DNA from: Euryodendron excelsum
Lineage: Eukaryota; Streptophyta; Magnoliopsida; Ericales; Pentaphylacaceae
DNA: 64,000 nt
NCBI GenBank assembly: GCA_033060915.1
Contig: CM065398.1
Span: 3,808,501 to 3,872,500, forward strand
Reading direction: 5' to 3'
The notes under the pieces were generated by a model. That model had not been told where the DNA came from and did not search any database. It was given only the letters and a program-made list of their open reading frames with translations. The position numbers and the translations under genes are program-made. Each line of letters begins with the position of its first letter. Position 1 is the stretch's first letter. Of this stretch, positions 12,701 through 24,438 are shown piece after piece.

Positions 12701-15700
12701 ATGTAAAAATAAAAATAAATAAAAAATCGGACACATAAAATGAAGTATCAGAAACATGTCTGCAAGTGTCCCACGCATGTTAGTGTTCGACACGGGTATG
12801 CCTCCTGCTACGGAGTGTTCGTGCTTCCTCGGTTCTATCCTATAGTCTCAAGTTGTGAGAGATTTTAATTTTGCAAGGCTAGGTACACCCTTTATAGGGT
12901 TTATGGATGTGTCCGGCTGTGCACCCTTAGTTGTGTTTTGAACTTCATTGTACATCCATTTTCTTTGGTAATAAAAAGTTCTTACTCACCAAAAAAAAGG
13001 ATAGTAGAAAAGAACAGCAGAAAATATCATATTAAGGAGTACTTTCATCCTACTCTTTTCTTTTCTTTATTATTTTTCTTTTTCTATTTGGCCCAATGCC
13101 TGGGTAAGTTTGCCACTCTACTTCATCTGGTAAAGGCATATGCATGGAATTTGATTCAAACATGCCTAGACAACCTAAGTTTGATGACAAGAGAGAACAT
13201 CAATTGAGAAGATTAACTATAAGAAGAAATTATAACATTTCTTTAACAGAAACCTTGAAACAACTAAACCATCATGAAGAATTTGTTGAGCAAGGAGGTA
13301 AGAGCTAAAGTGGTCCATATGGCTATTAAGGTTTCAATTGAAATTTATTCCAAACACCCCCCCCAAAACCCAAAAAAAAAAAACCAACACAAACACACGC
13401 ATATATACCCATGCACCCATACATAACAAAATAAAACTATTCTGTAAAACCCTATCTTGCTTAGTGTCACATTCAACTTAATAACGCATACTTATGGTGC
13501 ATGATTTTTCTTAATCAGGGAGCTTAATTAGCATGTTTTAATGGAGCATGTCATATGGATAGTTATTCATTTTTAAACATGATTAATTAGCTTAATTAAT
13601 CTCCATGCTTAGCTTATGGCTAATGGTAATTAATTAGCCTAAACATGTTTAATTATGTTAATAAGATGGACTAGTGGGGAGAGTGGTGACGCTAAGAGGT
13701 GTAAGGTGGGAGGTTCAATCTCAAGCCACCTAGGTGTATGCTTGTGAAGTGTGTGCTTGTGAGGTGTGTAATTCATCTAATTAAGGTGTGTGCTTCATTG
13801 CTAGCATGTGTGTGTGTTTGACATGTGTATGTTAGATATATCTTGTATCTATTGCTTGCATCAAGTCAAGGAATGAGAGAAAGGACGAGCTTGTTAGCAC
13901 TTGTGTTTGGAAAAGAGAAAGAGAGAGAAAAGAGAGAAAAAGGAAGAAAAGAAGGAAACTTGGAGGAGGCAAGAAAAGGTGAAAAATTTTATGATTATCT
14001 TTAATTTATGTTTTGGTATGACAATAAGAGCATATAAGAAGCTTGGATGTAATCTTTCTATATATTTATGCTAGAGAAACTTAAGGGAGAATATGTTTAA
14101 GATTATGTTTTGATATGAGTACTAGTTGATGATATTTACTTGTGTCCAACTTAGCTTGAATTTATTTGAGAGATGATGTATGTATTAGAAGGGTAACATA
14201 TTGTCCATGGGGGTTATATTGATTGAAGGATTAGATTCAAGTGAAATAAGAAGTTGAATTTGTTTAGAACAATTTTCGGATTTTACAGCCAGCACTATCA
14301 CACTTCAGGAAAATCCTTCTATTGCTATAAAGCTTGTACTCTAGTTCCTTGTAAATTGAAAGATATTGCAATTTAAAGTTGACCAAAAACTGCTATCTGC
14401 AGCACTATATTTCAAAATTTTAGTTCATCTTTCATTGGACATAACTTCTTCATCCAAATTGCATTTTTGATCCATGACCTATTAATTAAAGGTCTTTCAA
14501 CCTATTTTGGTATGAAATCGATATAGAATGTAAACTCATTATTTTAAGGTTGATATGATTCAAAGAGTGAATCTGTGTTGGGGAACTAATGTCCAAATTT
14601 CAAATTTTGCACTCATATCACCTTAAGGTAACTTTGTGTTGTCTTTAATGTTTATCTCAAGCAATTATATATTATTTGCAATTTCATAAGTATAGTGTTG
14701 TGGTGTATGATAGGTTGAGAGACAACTAAAGACACTTCAGTTCCACCTAAGGAGTGATTCAACTTTAACTTACGCAACGGATTAAAGCGAGGTTAAATCT
14801 TAAGGTATTCTTACTCCTATATTGAACTGAATATCTTATTTCTATTACTATTTGTATGCATGACTTGCATTGCACTGGTGAGGTTAAGTCACGGTAAACT
14901 AATCTAAAGAATATCACGTTGGACATTCTTAGATAACTTGTCAGCCATGAATTAGGCATTGTTATCAAAAAGGTGTGCATATCTAGTGACATCGAACATT
15001 GCATTGCAAGAAGCATTGCATTACATGAGACATATCTCATTTTGATGGTGACAGGTGTATGATTATATATCATTGAAAGGTGGACTACTTCGGTGTTTAT
15101 TTGATATTCATTCTTTATGAGTTTGTTTATTATAGTGATCGCGTTGTCAATAGCTCACACCTACACAGGTTATTTTACAAGTATGATTGATGAGGTCCTA
15201 TCCACTACTACTGGTGCTGAGTTGGAGAGCTTCGAAGAGCTATACTAGTTGAGTCATAGATCTTGTATATGTTGTACATTTTGATGGGAAGACTTTTGGA
15301 GTTTATTTACATTTTTGCCTTGTAAATATTTGTGAGTTGAGTTTAGTGGCTTTTCTCATGTATATATGGTAATTGTAAGATGGCTTTATAATTAATGATG
15401 TTGTTTATCCCTTATATGATTTTTATCTTTGAGATTATCATTAGGTGACGTTCGCAGGTTGGTTACCTATGCAATCCACTCACCTTAAGAAGGTGTTAAT
15501 GACACCTGATTAGAAGTGGGTGTGACATGTTCTCTTCATGGTAGCATACCCATACATCAATACTCTTTAAGTGATACAAAACCCTAGATAGCAAGCACAA
15601 TTTCTTCATTGGGAAGGACTCCAAGAAAATGTTTGCTCACTTGCTCATCTAGGGATAAAGAATCAAGGACGGGGACAATTGATACATTTACGGAGAATGC

Positions 15701-18700
15701 GCGAAGAAGCATGCAAGATCAAATTGATTTAATCAAAAGCTATTAAATAAATAAATAAAGATTTTGCAGTAGCTAATCACCTAGTAGATCAATGAGCTAC
15801 AAGAATTTCTTTTCTTTGCTTTTTTTTTTTTTTTTTTGATAAATAGACAAATCTACTCAAAGTGCCAAAAGAGGTGCTACTTGCATACACAAGATGTAAC
15901 GGAGACCAAAAAGACTCTTGCTAATAACGGGTAGATGAGTTAGAATATTGCAACAATAATTCTCGCTAACAACCCAACATTGTATACCTTATGCTCATGA
16001 ACTTTTATTACGCATAAGGTGCAGTCCAAATCTAAAGCTTCATTTTGTAGCACAAAACACACATTATTTCATGAGTTGAAAATTTTATAATAGGTAAAAT
16101 TTCCTAAGGTGTTACTCATTGATATACTGAAAACCAAGTTCCAATAGAGATTAAGGTAAGATTTCAAACCTCACGACATTGAAAATTCTTCCCTAAAACA
16201 AACACAAACAGAGATTAAAATGCAATATTGTAAAGCAAACTAATAACACTCAGTTCAACCCTGCAAACCAAATTAAAATGTCAATTCATGCTTTTCTCTT
16301 CACCATTTTACAATCATAAACAACCAAACCTTATCCATGTTAAATTTTGAACATCTACATGCCATTATTTTTACATACAATAGGTATTTACATGGTTGAA
16401 GCAAAGAAGAAAAAACAAACCAATGAAGAGCTAGATTAGTGACATCCCTAAAAGTAAACGCTCCTTGACATGTAAAATCAAGTCACACTTCAACTCAAGG
16501 ACAGTGATATCTACCAAACACCCACGTGATGACATAATGTAAACTAGAAGTGGAGGAGCACACGTGTGCCCATAACTCCCACTAACTCGTGGTTATCAGT
16601 TAACTGGGTAGGGCCTATGAAATTACCAATTTAGCCTTTTTTATAGAGCCTCACCAAACTGGGGTCTTTGGCTTTTACAGTAGCATAGATTGCTTTTTAG
16701 GATGAGAAAGTCAGAATGAATTGCTCAAAGGATTTAAGGCATGTTTGGAATTAACTATAAGGCAATCATATCATTACTGCCTCAACCCAAAAATGAAGGC
16801 AAAGTGTCTTTGGTAACATTTAGAGTCTTAACTTATTTTAATTTAAAAATAGTAGGTTCCTAGACTGATTTGTACGTAATTTGTTAAGTTCTAGTAGTCA
16901 CTAGTATCTAGTTTTGTTGGATATAAAGGGTAAGGTTGGTTTGTGGGTCCTGCTATAAGTGAGATTATTTTTTGGGTTTTAAATGTGGTTTGGATTATAT
17001 TTTTATAATATTCGCTTTTTTAATAAGCATATTAGGTTTGAATATGCTCATAAATGTCTTCCTACTCAATAAGATTTGAGTTTTAGAGCAATTAAAATTG
17101 TGTGTGAGGTTTTTCGCCACTATTGCAAAGTTAATCCCTTCTTCCTTTATTCTTCTCCTCCTTCTTCTCTACAAAAACCCCAGTTACCCTTCTCAGATCC
17201 TTGTTCACAGCCATAGCATAGCCCCATTTCATCTACTAAATGCATCCCAATCTAGCCTAGATCAATCCTAAACCTCAACACCATAGGAATTTAAAATATT
17301 TACTCTATAGTGATATTTAGCTCACTCTTTCTGGAATCTAACAACTTGTACAATTTGGCAATCAAGCCATATTCAAGCCTTCTTTCCCTGCAAAACATAT
17401 AAACTTCTTTCTAGTTTATCATACCCCAAGTCTACAACCTTTTCTTAACCCTAAATTCATGAAAATGCAATAGGGAACTTTATTCCTACTTTTCTAAGTT
17501 GTCCTACATCTTTAGGTGCAGGAAAGAACTAGATAAAAATTTGGCACAAATTATTATCAATAAACAGTCAACTTTTTAGAGGAACAAGCAATTGTACCCT
17601 CGTCTCTAGATGCAAAGAAAAAATGGAAGAAAAAGGTACTTAGGTACTAGTAACCTTATTTCGGTATTTGTCATATAACTTCCCAATTTAAATGACTTGA
17701 AAAAATTTATAAACAATGATATTCTAAATTGAATTGGACTTGGGAACCTTTGTCTTCCATGGCTAGAAGGAAAGGACAAAAATAAAGTCAAAGATATTTG
17801 AAAAAGTTTATAATTTTCATCAATTTGTGTATTAACAGAAGAAATACAATAGGAAGCAAAAAGAATGACAGATCCTCAGTCCTCTGATAAGGTTAACATC
17901 ACTTTGGAACTAATGGTTCTGGTGGACTCCAAGGATTTGTTTTCACCGCAACCCTCAAAGTAGTCCACTGCCCTTGGTCTTTTCCTCATTGGATAAACCA
18001 AGTACTAGGATAATTATTTTAAAAGAAAACAAAATCTCATCTTTGCTTGTCTTCTTCCTTTAAATGGTGTGGGAAGTAGAGAATTTTGCTTTAATTTTTT
18101 AATTTCTCCTTTTCACTTGTCTTCTTAATTACTAAGTGATGAGTCAAGGTAGCACATGGTTCGATCAAATACAGAAAGCAAATCATTCAATCGAGTCATT
18201 GTCATTTACAAGCACCTTGCAGGTAACGCGCAGTCATAGTTGTAGAATGGAGTTTCATCTAATATAAGAACTTCTAACTAAGGTTCATACATTCTATTTG
18301 TCTAGCCATTATACATAATAAACTAAATCAACTGATGGGATAAACAACAATCTCTGTTTCTACTGGGCTCATTTGGGCAAGATTGAAAACTTTGGGTAAC
18401 TCCAACTTGCACATTTTCTTTTTTTCTCCTTGGAGGAAGGGGGGGGGTTTGGGGGTTGTTGCGGGGGTGTAGTAAGGAACAACTCAGAAGCATTTGGAAT
18501 TCAAGAAAAGAGGCCTTTAAATTTTGCAACAAAATGATAACACATGAGAGTAATTTAGGAATATAAATACCAATTCACTAATTACGACACTAACTCATCT
18601 CATAAGATCTGTTGAAGCATATTGGTTCATTCTAATCTTAGAAATCCACCAATCTCAAGGATGATTTTGATTCCACGAAAGCAAACCTGAGAAAGTATGA

Positions 18701-21129
18701 ATGCATATGTGTAGATGTAAAAATTTTGAAAACAAAAAGCAAAGGTGTTTTCAGCATCTTCCTCAAAAGGACTCAAAAGAGTATTACTTTACCTTCAAAA
18801 ATTCCCATTCTACATATTTTTGTGGCCGGGTCTAAAGCCACTGAACCTGTGAATAGACAATTATTATAAGCTTTGAATAGGACCCACAATAACCAAGAAA
18901 CATTTTTTACCTCCATTAGAACATATCCAAGGTTGTGGTATGTCATTTAGTAGCTTTATTTGATCTCTTTTTTTTTTTTTTTTTTGGGATAAATACCTTT
19001 ATTTGATCTTTGATCTATCAAATTTTTTTATTCATACTCTCATGGTTGAAAGTGGGGGAAAGTTTTCGTCATACATTGATACTGTAAGGGGTGTTATTAT
19101 GCTCCTATAGTGCAATATTCTTCATCCTAAAATCATGGCACTGGTCATCATTTTACTGTCTCTTTGAAATTGTGCTACTTGGTTTGGTTTGATAATTGGA
19201 ATTAGATCCATGTAAGAAGGTAAAGATCCACTGCCTATAGGAGTTCTGGATATTCAGACGATGGGTTCTAATTAAATCATTCTAAGCTAGTGAAGATTCA
19301 ACTGAGTATACGAAGCGTAAAGATTTCTGTCTTATTCTTCTATTATCCATTTTTTTTCTTATTACTCTATGGCCAAACCTCATAAAAACATCATTCGACC
19401 AATAATGTAAAACACAACCTAGTCCCCAAACCCAATTTTCTAGTTCAAATCATACTACACCTCTTTTAAATACACCCTAACAATTGGAAACATACTAACA
19501 GATTGGATAAATATTGCAACCAACATGTTGGAGATATTGTCATCAAAAAGCACTGATACCCTGGAAAATAACATATGATGCAACATTTCTGTTCAAGAGC
19601 ACTAGGGAATTAATACCTTTCAAGTAAACTAATCTAACCTGTTCAGCAAAACTCCATCCTGAATTTATTCATTTTCAGCAGGTTTATCTCCAAGAAATGA
19701 AAGGCTAGATTTAGTATTAATATCAAACAAAATGTTACTAACGTGGTGCAATTCTATATGGTAATGCAACGATTGACAAACCAGAATTTTATCAATGAGA
19801 AAGATGTAGTGCCAAGCAGTAAGGAAAATAAGGAAAAGACATAAACAATAAGGAATAAGACCAGGTCCTTACAAGACAAAACAGAAGCCACAAGGGGTTT
19901 TCGTGTTCTTGTCTAAACCCATGATTATCTTCTTCAATTCTCCAGCTCGAGAGAATAACTCATAAACTTGCTCTTCCGTGGAATAAAAAGACATGTTCCC
20001 AACATAAACAGTAGTTGAAGTCTGGAGTGCGTGTTCAAATTCATCTTGTGTTCCTGGAAACCTTCTATCTCGATAGGCTGAAAGCTTGCTTGGGTCCTAA
20101 AACCAAAAAATAAAACTTATACAAAGGGAGAATCCATCCAATAGGCATTGTGATGGAACAAATGATATTAGCAGCATTGCCTTGTTGACTAATCAAACCA
20201 AATGTTAAACATGCTACATCTAGCAAGTGTGAGATTAGACTGTTCAAAACAAGTACCATTGAATACAAAGAGACAAATAACAAATGTGATTGCTATATGA
20301 AGAGAAAATGTTGTGCATCTAAAGTTGTTAGGAGCACATCTTCTAACAATCACCAAAGCATATAGAAAAGTATATGGATTCATCTTCTCTTAAGGAAAGA
20401 TACACACAGAAACAGTTTTATATGATACAAATAATAATTGCAACTATATCCATCTTGATGCTTATGATAGCGGCATTGCATGCTATTACAGGGACAATAT
20501 GTTACTACACAAATAGAGAAATTACCAATAAATGAATAAAATGTGAACAGATCCATGTACATCTTTCAGAAAGTCACATAATCCACTATTTACAGGAGCA
20601 AGAACACATTTTCCATAACAAATTGTATCAAACTTTACCTCATAATCCCACTTCAATTCCAAGAAATGGATCTCACAAACCCCCCTCCCCACATCTCCCC
20701 CCCCCCCCCCAAAAAAAAAAACACCCCAAGCCAACCCCAACTTTTATAGCTTATGATAACTAAATTAAGCTTGTAAAATGGTTCAGCTACAAGCCAACAA
20801 AACATTCTTGTAAAACTTCACTTATTATTTGAAAATAAGTAGTTTAGAACAATTATAACACATAAAGCATGTCCAATAGTCCCAAGTGAAGCACATCACT
20901 GTTTAAGGGGAAACATAACTGCATAGTCCCTCATATTAAGCACCAATTATATAAACCAAGTAAATTCAAAGACCACAATAGCATTTTGCCAATGTAATAT
21001 CTATTCATACATATATTTGCACATACATTTCATGCACAAAAGCAAAGTCATATACATAAGTAAAGCTGGGTAAGCTAATGAATGAAGAATAGGGAGAGCC
21101 ACCAGTGTTACCTTGAACAAAGAAGCCAT
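3790..21129 (-). CDS. CBP20: Nuclear cap-binding protein subunit 2 (CBP20), eight coding exons
   Basis: This is the small subunit of the nuclear cap-binding complex. With CBP80 it binds the m7G cap in the nucleus and supports splicing, microRNA processing and export. Coding exons (minus): 21129-21112, 20096-19873, 11616-11478, 11402-11369, 8277-8167, 4534-4481, 4368-4262, 3864-3790. They join in frame to 253 residues with TAG at 3792-3790; the Arabidopsis protein is about 257. Residues 1-6 are MASLFK. The RRM has RNP2 VYVGNM (36-41) and RNP1 GFCFVLYY (76-83). Tyr14 and Tyr37 align with the human cap-stacking Tyr20 and Tyr43. The conserved [12 protein letters not shown] and [11 protein letters not shown] segments follow, then a plant-type RGG/His-rich and Arg/Asp/Glu tail ending KRRA. 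Every junction keeps the phase. All introns are GT-AG except intron 4, which is AT-AC. The start is the first ATG, matching the family N-terminus. No frameshift or stop was found, so the gene looks functional. Confidence 0.96.
4535..8166 (-). other. CBP20 intron 5 (3.6 kb)
   Basis: The donor is GTAAGT, directly after the exon ending at 8167. The acceptor is CTGCAG, directly before the exon starting at 4534. The intron contains a decayed retrotransposon gag (5846-7040, same strand as the gene). A GTGTC-rich stretch at about 4765-4925 resembles the dispersed repeat seen again at 8419-9869. The remaining sequence is AT-rich with nothing recognised. Introns 6 (4480-4369) and 7 (4261-3865) are short and carry nothing notable. 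Confidence 0.85.
5846..7040 (-). pseudogene. Decayed Ty3/gypsy-type gag fragment in CBP20 intron 5
   Basis: A 128-codon open stretch (6236-5850) reads as the C-terminal part of a retrotransposon Gag. A helical region ([20 protein letters not shown]) leads to a basic/Ser-rich linker and then a damaged CCHC zinc-knuckle region ([18 protein letters not shown], with cysteines misplaced). An acidic stretch and a [13 protein letters not shown] ending follow. Further upstream on the same strand (to about 7040) frames are broken by stops but still look coding, for example MDPRGQP near 6590. No pol domain or LTR was found nearby. This is an old remnant, transcribed only as part of the CBP20 intron. 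Confidence 0.6.
8419..9869. mobile_element. Dispersed GTGTCC-rich repeat with short inverted ends, in CBP20 intron 4
   Basis: The left end reads AGGGAGCATGGATACCAT. The right end read on the other strand starts AGGAAGCATTGATACTAT, giving imperfect terminal inverts. The ends carry clustered GTGTCC/GGACAC words. Flanking words TACGAGC and TAGGAGC may be a degraded duplication. No transposase frame was found. A right-end relic of the same family lies at 12611-12840, and similar wording appears near 4765. It is probably a non-autonomous DNA transposon, and its superfamily is uncertain. Confidence 0.4.
10021..10122. repeat. Purine tract followed by complementary pyrimidine tract
   Basis: About 50 bases of almost pure purine (repeats of GGGAAA, ending in a G6 run) are followed after a short spacer by about 40 bases of pyrimidine (TTTCCC/TTCCC repeats ending CCCCC). 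The arms can pair as an imperfect hairpin. The outer sequence reads like the termini of a MITE, but no target duplication was found. Confidence 0.5.
12611..12840. repeat. Relic of the GTGTCC-rich dispersed repeat
   Basis: It repeats the right-end sequence of the 8419-9869 element. It has the same AAATTTATAGTT-type lead-in and the clustered GTGTCC words. The same GAGGAAGCAC-type terminus is read on the minus strand. No partner left end was recognised nearby. Confidence 0.45.
13443..15527 (+). mobile_element. Solo LTR, Ty3/gypsy-like, in CBP20 intron 2
   Basis: The element starts TGTAAAACCCTATCTTGC and ends GAAGTGGGTGTGACA, the usual TGTAA...TGACA form of plant gypsy LTRs. It is flanked by TATTC (13438-13442) and TGTTC (15528-15532), a 5-bp target duplication with one mismatch. 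No coding frame, primer site or second LTR is present, so it is read as a solo LTR of about 2.1 kb, antisense to CBP20. It contains AT-rich palindromic wording (TTAATTAGC) near 13510-13650. Confidence 0.6.
20097..21111 (-). other. CBP20 intron 1 (1.0 kb)
   Basis: The donor GTAACAC directly follows the 18-base first coding exon. The acceptor TTTTAG precedes GACCCAAGC at 20096. Nothing is recognised inside except adjoining C and A homopolymers near 20690-20720. Confidence 0.85.
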
Positions 21130-21350
21130 TGCCCTCTTTCCCGAAAATTTAACCCAATAAGTAGTTGTTCCACAATCAATTTCTATCTAATTGGTAAAAA
21201 CAACATCTATATATTAGAAGCAAAACAACGTAACTTATGCTAGTAGGAAATTGGATTAAAACCCTAAAAATATTCTCTCTCGAATTGGCGAGAGATGGAG
21301 TTAGTAGAAATAGAGATCCAGGAGAGAACGAAGAAACAGAGAAAGAATAC

Positions 21351-21381
<31 letters not shown>

Positions 21382-21620
21382 TATATACCTGTTAAAGGAA
21401 GAATAAAACTCCGGGCATTTAAAGTAATCCCCAAAATAGAGCATTCTGGCCCTTCTGGGGTTCCAATCAGAACCAATTGAACTGTTTTTCCTACCCTTGT
21501 CCACTACTGTTATACATAACGGCAGCAATAATAGCCCGGTTCACTTTTAGACCGGACTGAGTTATTATCATTTTTTTTTTTCCTTTTTTGAAGTAACCAA
21601 ACCCAATTGGGTTATTATTA
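21130..21620 (-). promoter_or_regulatory. CBP20 5' UTR and proximal promoter
   Basis: Minus-strand sequence just upstream of the ATG is CT-rich (a TCTCTCTC run opposite 21366-21382 and TTCTTTCTCTGTTTCTTC-type wording), as plant 5' UTRs often are. A telo-box-like TTTTTAGGGTTTTAA lies opposite about 21257-21270. An (AT)n stretch sits next to the CT run. The available host promoter is short, because a SINE A-tail begins at 21621, only 492 bp from the start codon. The transcription start cannot be fixed from sequence. Confidence 0.55.
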
Positions 21621-21820
21621 TTTTTTTTTTTTTTTTTGCTAATCGGGTGTCCAAACCAACTTGTGCACACCTCGACTAATCCGTTTATGTAGTCCCCCCA
21701 TCCCATACTAACCATGTAATTACCCGGCCAAAGGCCTTGGAGAAAACTCTTGCACTTGATAAGAGTCAAAACCTTAACCTCCCTTTGGAAGGCAATGAGT
21801 TCTGGCAACTGGGCTAGCCC
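21621..21820 (-). mobile_element. tRNA-derived SINE, body and tail (head at about 26707-26735)
   Basis: Read on the minus strand this is a SINE. A box-A-like GGCTAGCCCAGTTG leads to a degenerate box B (GGTTTTGACTC) and a middle with GGATGGGGGGACTACA. The ending ATTAGTCGAGGTGTGCACAAG..GGACACCCGATTAGC and about 17 A are typical of plant SINEs ending in GGACACCC plus a tail. The box A is interrupted: its upstream part (CCAACTTGGCTAGC) is found 4.9 kb away at 26707-26735, after the hAT insertion. Confidence 0.65.
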
Positions 21821-23193
21821 TAGGATGGCAGTGGACCAGGGCGGGGCAGGGGATGGCACCTCCATCCCTGCCTCCACCTACAAAATCCACCTCCATGCCC
21901 GCATGGGATTAAATTTGATATCCATCCCCGTATCCACAGGTACAAGCCTGCCTCCATTCCTGCCACCGCCCCGTACCAGCACCTGCCTCCGCATCCAACC
22001 CAAGCCCAAGCCCCCAAGCCCAACAAAAACCAATCTCTTTCCCCTCAATATTTCCAACATGTGCCCTCCATCCAACTATACAGCAACTTCATCAATATCA
22101 ATACTAGGAGAATAAACCCAAGAAACTACAATTGATAAATCCCAATAAAATTTTCCAGAAAAAAACCCAATATAAAACTTAAACAGAAACAGAACTCATA
22201 AATCAATATACACCTAAATTAGCAGAAAATATGGTAAATCCATGGATCAAAATTTCGTTTCGTTGCCAACAAAACAGCCGAAACATTTCAGTTTCCCCAG
22301 CCACCAAGCGAAATACTGAAGAAATTCCGAAATTCCATGGGTTCGAACGAAACGGAGAAGGTTCTGTGTGTTTCGATGGAAACAACATGATGTGTCGACA
22401 CACCAAAGCAAAAAAATTTCAAAAAAGCCATCAAATATGGGAAGAAACTACAGAAAGAGGTAGAAGACAGAGGTAGAAGACAGAGGAAAAGCCTTACCAG
22501 GTCAGCTGTCCAGTCCAGAGTCCAGGTACGTCTTCTTCCTCCTCTTCTTCTTGGTTTCAATCTTCTTCTCCCCCTTCTCTCCCAAAATCTCTCTCTCTGT
22601 CTCTTGTTCGATCTCTTCCCCTTTCGTGCGTCTCTCTCTCTCTCTCTCTCTCTCTCTCGCGGTGCGGCAATCAGAAGCGAGAATGATTTACAGATTTATG
22701 TTATGTACTCCTGTTTATGTTTTATGTTAATTTATAATTAATTTATTTAAAAAGGGCTTTGACGCTTTCAAGCAGCATATATATATATATAATATTATAA
22801 ATTACAATAAGTTATAGATTTAATAAATATGAATATTATTATATTATTATTTATTTGAATTAGAATGAAATATAAATTTTATATTAAAAAATATTTATAG
22901 TTGTTATCATTATATACATCGAGTAGATAAATGTATTATCTTTTTAATTGAACTATTTAAGTTTTAATTTATTAAAAAAACTCAATTTCTTTTAATAAAA
23001 TATCTCTCACTTGACATATTTGCTCATTTTATTGTTATTTTTGTATTTACATTATCACTTACTAGTTACTACTCAATTATATTTTTATTTTGTAGTCCCG
23101 ATGAATATATACACTTAAACATGTTTCATTATTGTCATGTTAGCATTAAAGTTATATATTAGTGGATATTAAGTTATGTTTTCAAATATTTCT

Positions 23194-23303
23194 TTATGTT
23201 TTTCATTTTTTCTCTTTTTTCATCATGTTTTCGAAACTTTTTCCAAAAAATTTTCGCTTCCAAGTCCACCAAAATGACCTATCAAAACAAAATTTTGATC
23301 CCT
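23194..23303 (+). repeat. Direct repeat, copy 1
   Basis: It shares an ordered series of words with 25881-25988, including CATCATGTTTTCGAAAC and AAAATTTTGATCC. The copies are diverged and in the same orientation, both inside the hAT-bounded segment. Origin unknown. Confidence 0.6.
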
Positions 23304-23407
23304 GTTAAGGACTATTATAATAAAAGTCATCTTAAACGCTTGAGAAATAGTGCATACCCACAATTGAGACAAAAAAAAAAATAGTAACACTAATATGTAT
23401 GCCTAAG

Positions 23408-24438
23408 TGTCGTAGGTTGACAAATTAGGCATCACACGGTGACAGTGATGTGACATGCCATTGATCATAAACAGCTGAAATAACCCATAAGGCGATTATG
23501 CACTAAACAATAATCCCGACAATTCAAACATCGAGACATAATGCTATGCGTTCACCCGAGATCCATCTGTAAGTCCCGCACATCTTGTGAAGCTCCACCT
23601 TCCGATGCTCAAGTCTTCCAGCTCAACCCAAGCTATAGGTGATGGCAATGCCAACTCTCGAATGTACGCACACTCGACAAGCAATGTGCTTAGCACTAAG
23701 TCCCTCTCGAGGCACAAGTAAGGTGCCATGTACAACCGGACATACGCGTGAGCAAAGCATCACCCGTTAGGCACGATATCTCCAACCTTAAAGCTCTCTG
23801 ATGCCCGCATCAAGGCAATTGCCCGTAAGGATAGGCACAACCGAAGAGCAACCAAGAAGCCCACAATATAGTGCTCTGTGACACCAATGCTAGTCAAACC
23901 AAATAGTCGTATACACAAACTTGAACCCAACGTGCAAGTGTACACGAGACACACGTCATGCAAGTGTGCATACCGATGGCCCAATCTGTCATAAGCATAA
24001 GCTTCGCCACAGCACAAATGCGGCATAGTGGGTGCACACAACCTTTCGGCCCGACGAATGCCCAATATCTACCCCTCTAGGCACAATGCCACTCATGTAG
24101 GCCCTTAGCTAGCATAAGGACTGTGGCCACGTGCCATAGCCGGCCCCCAAGTCTCGCCCACACCTTTGGGGAACTCACTTGAGTGCTAGCCTTTTTAATA
24201 GCACTAGGAGGTGGTAGAGTCAACATCAGACTCCTTCTTATAATAGCCTTATGAGCTTTCTCCAACCTAACAGAAGGAAACATTATACCCCCTCGAGGAG
24301 TCATAATTCATAAATCCAATAAATATAAAAAATACAAATTATGAAATTGCCATGCCACCACAAGTAACCAAACTCAAGCATGCCCCATACTAAGGACCCC
24401 TGCGACCCCAGACGTGCCACAGGTGTCAACCCGTGACA
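23408..24438. mobile_element. Solo LTR (1031 bp) with perfect 5-bp target duplication
   Basis: The element begins TGTCGTAGGTTGACA and ends TGTCAACCCGTGACA. The ends are imperfect inverted repeats of each other, opening TG and closing CA. CTAAG lies immediately on both sides (23403-23407 and 24439-24443). No coding potential, primer-binding site or polypurine tract occurs inside, so it is a solo LTR left by recombination. It is richer in G+C than the flanks. The ...GTGACA end suggests plus orientation, but both ends are compatible with either strand. Confidence 0.8.

Larger units (their letters stand above)
11617..19872 (-). other. CBP20 intron 2 (8.3 kb)
   Basis: The donor is GTAAGG after the exon ending at 19873. 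The acceptor TTATCAG precedes the exon at 11616. The intron holds a 2.1 kb solo LTR (13443-15527), a GTGTCC-repeat relic (12611-12840) and a (TTC)n run (about 12549-12598). T-runs sit near 15820 and 18970 and a G-run near 18440. The 15540-19860 part is AT-rich with no recognisable gene or bounded element. Splicing this intron joins the two halves of the RNP1 motif. Confidence 0.85.

Noticed and set aside
13670..13745. SINE-like box B (GGGAGGTTCAATCTC)
   Set aside because: It lies within the 13443-15527 LTR with no box A or tail; chance similarity.
21491..22115. Several overlapping open frames of 65-128 codons upstream of CBP20
   Set aside because: They run across SINE, poly-T and hAT terminal sequence and have no conserved motif; compositional artefacts.
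23544..24304. Three minus-strand open frames in a GC-richer block
   Set aside because: They lie wholly inside a solo LTR with clear ends and TSD and resemble no protein.
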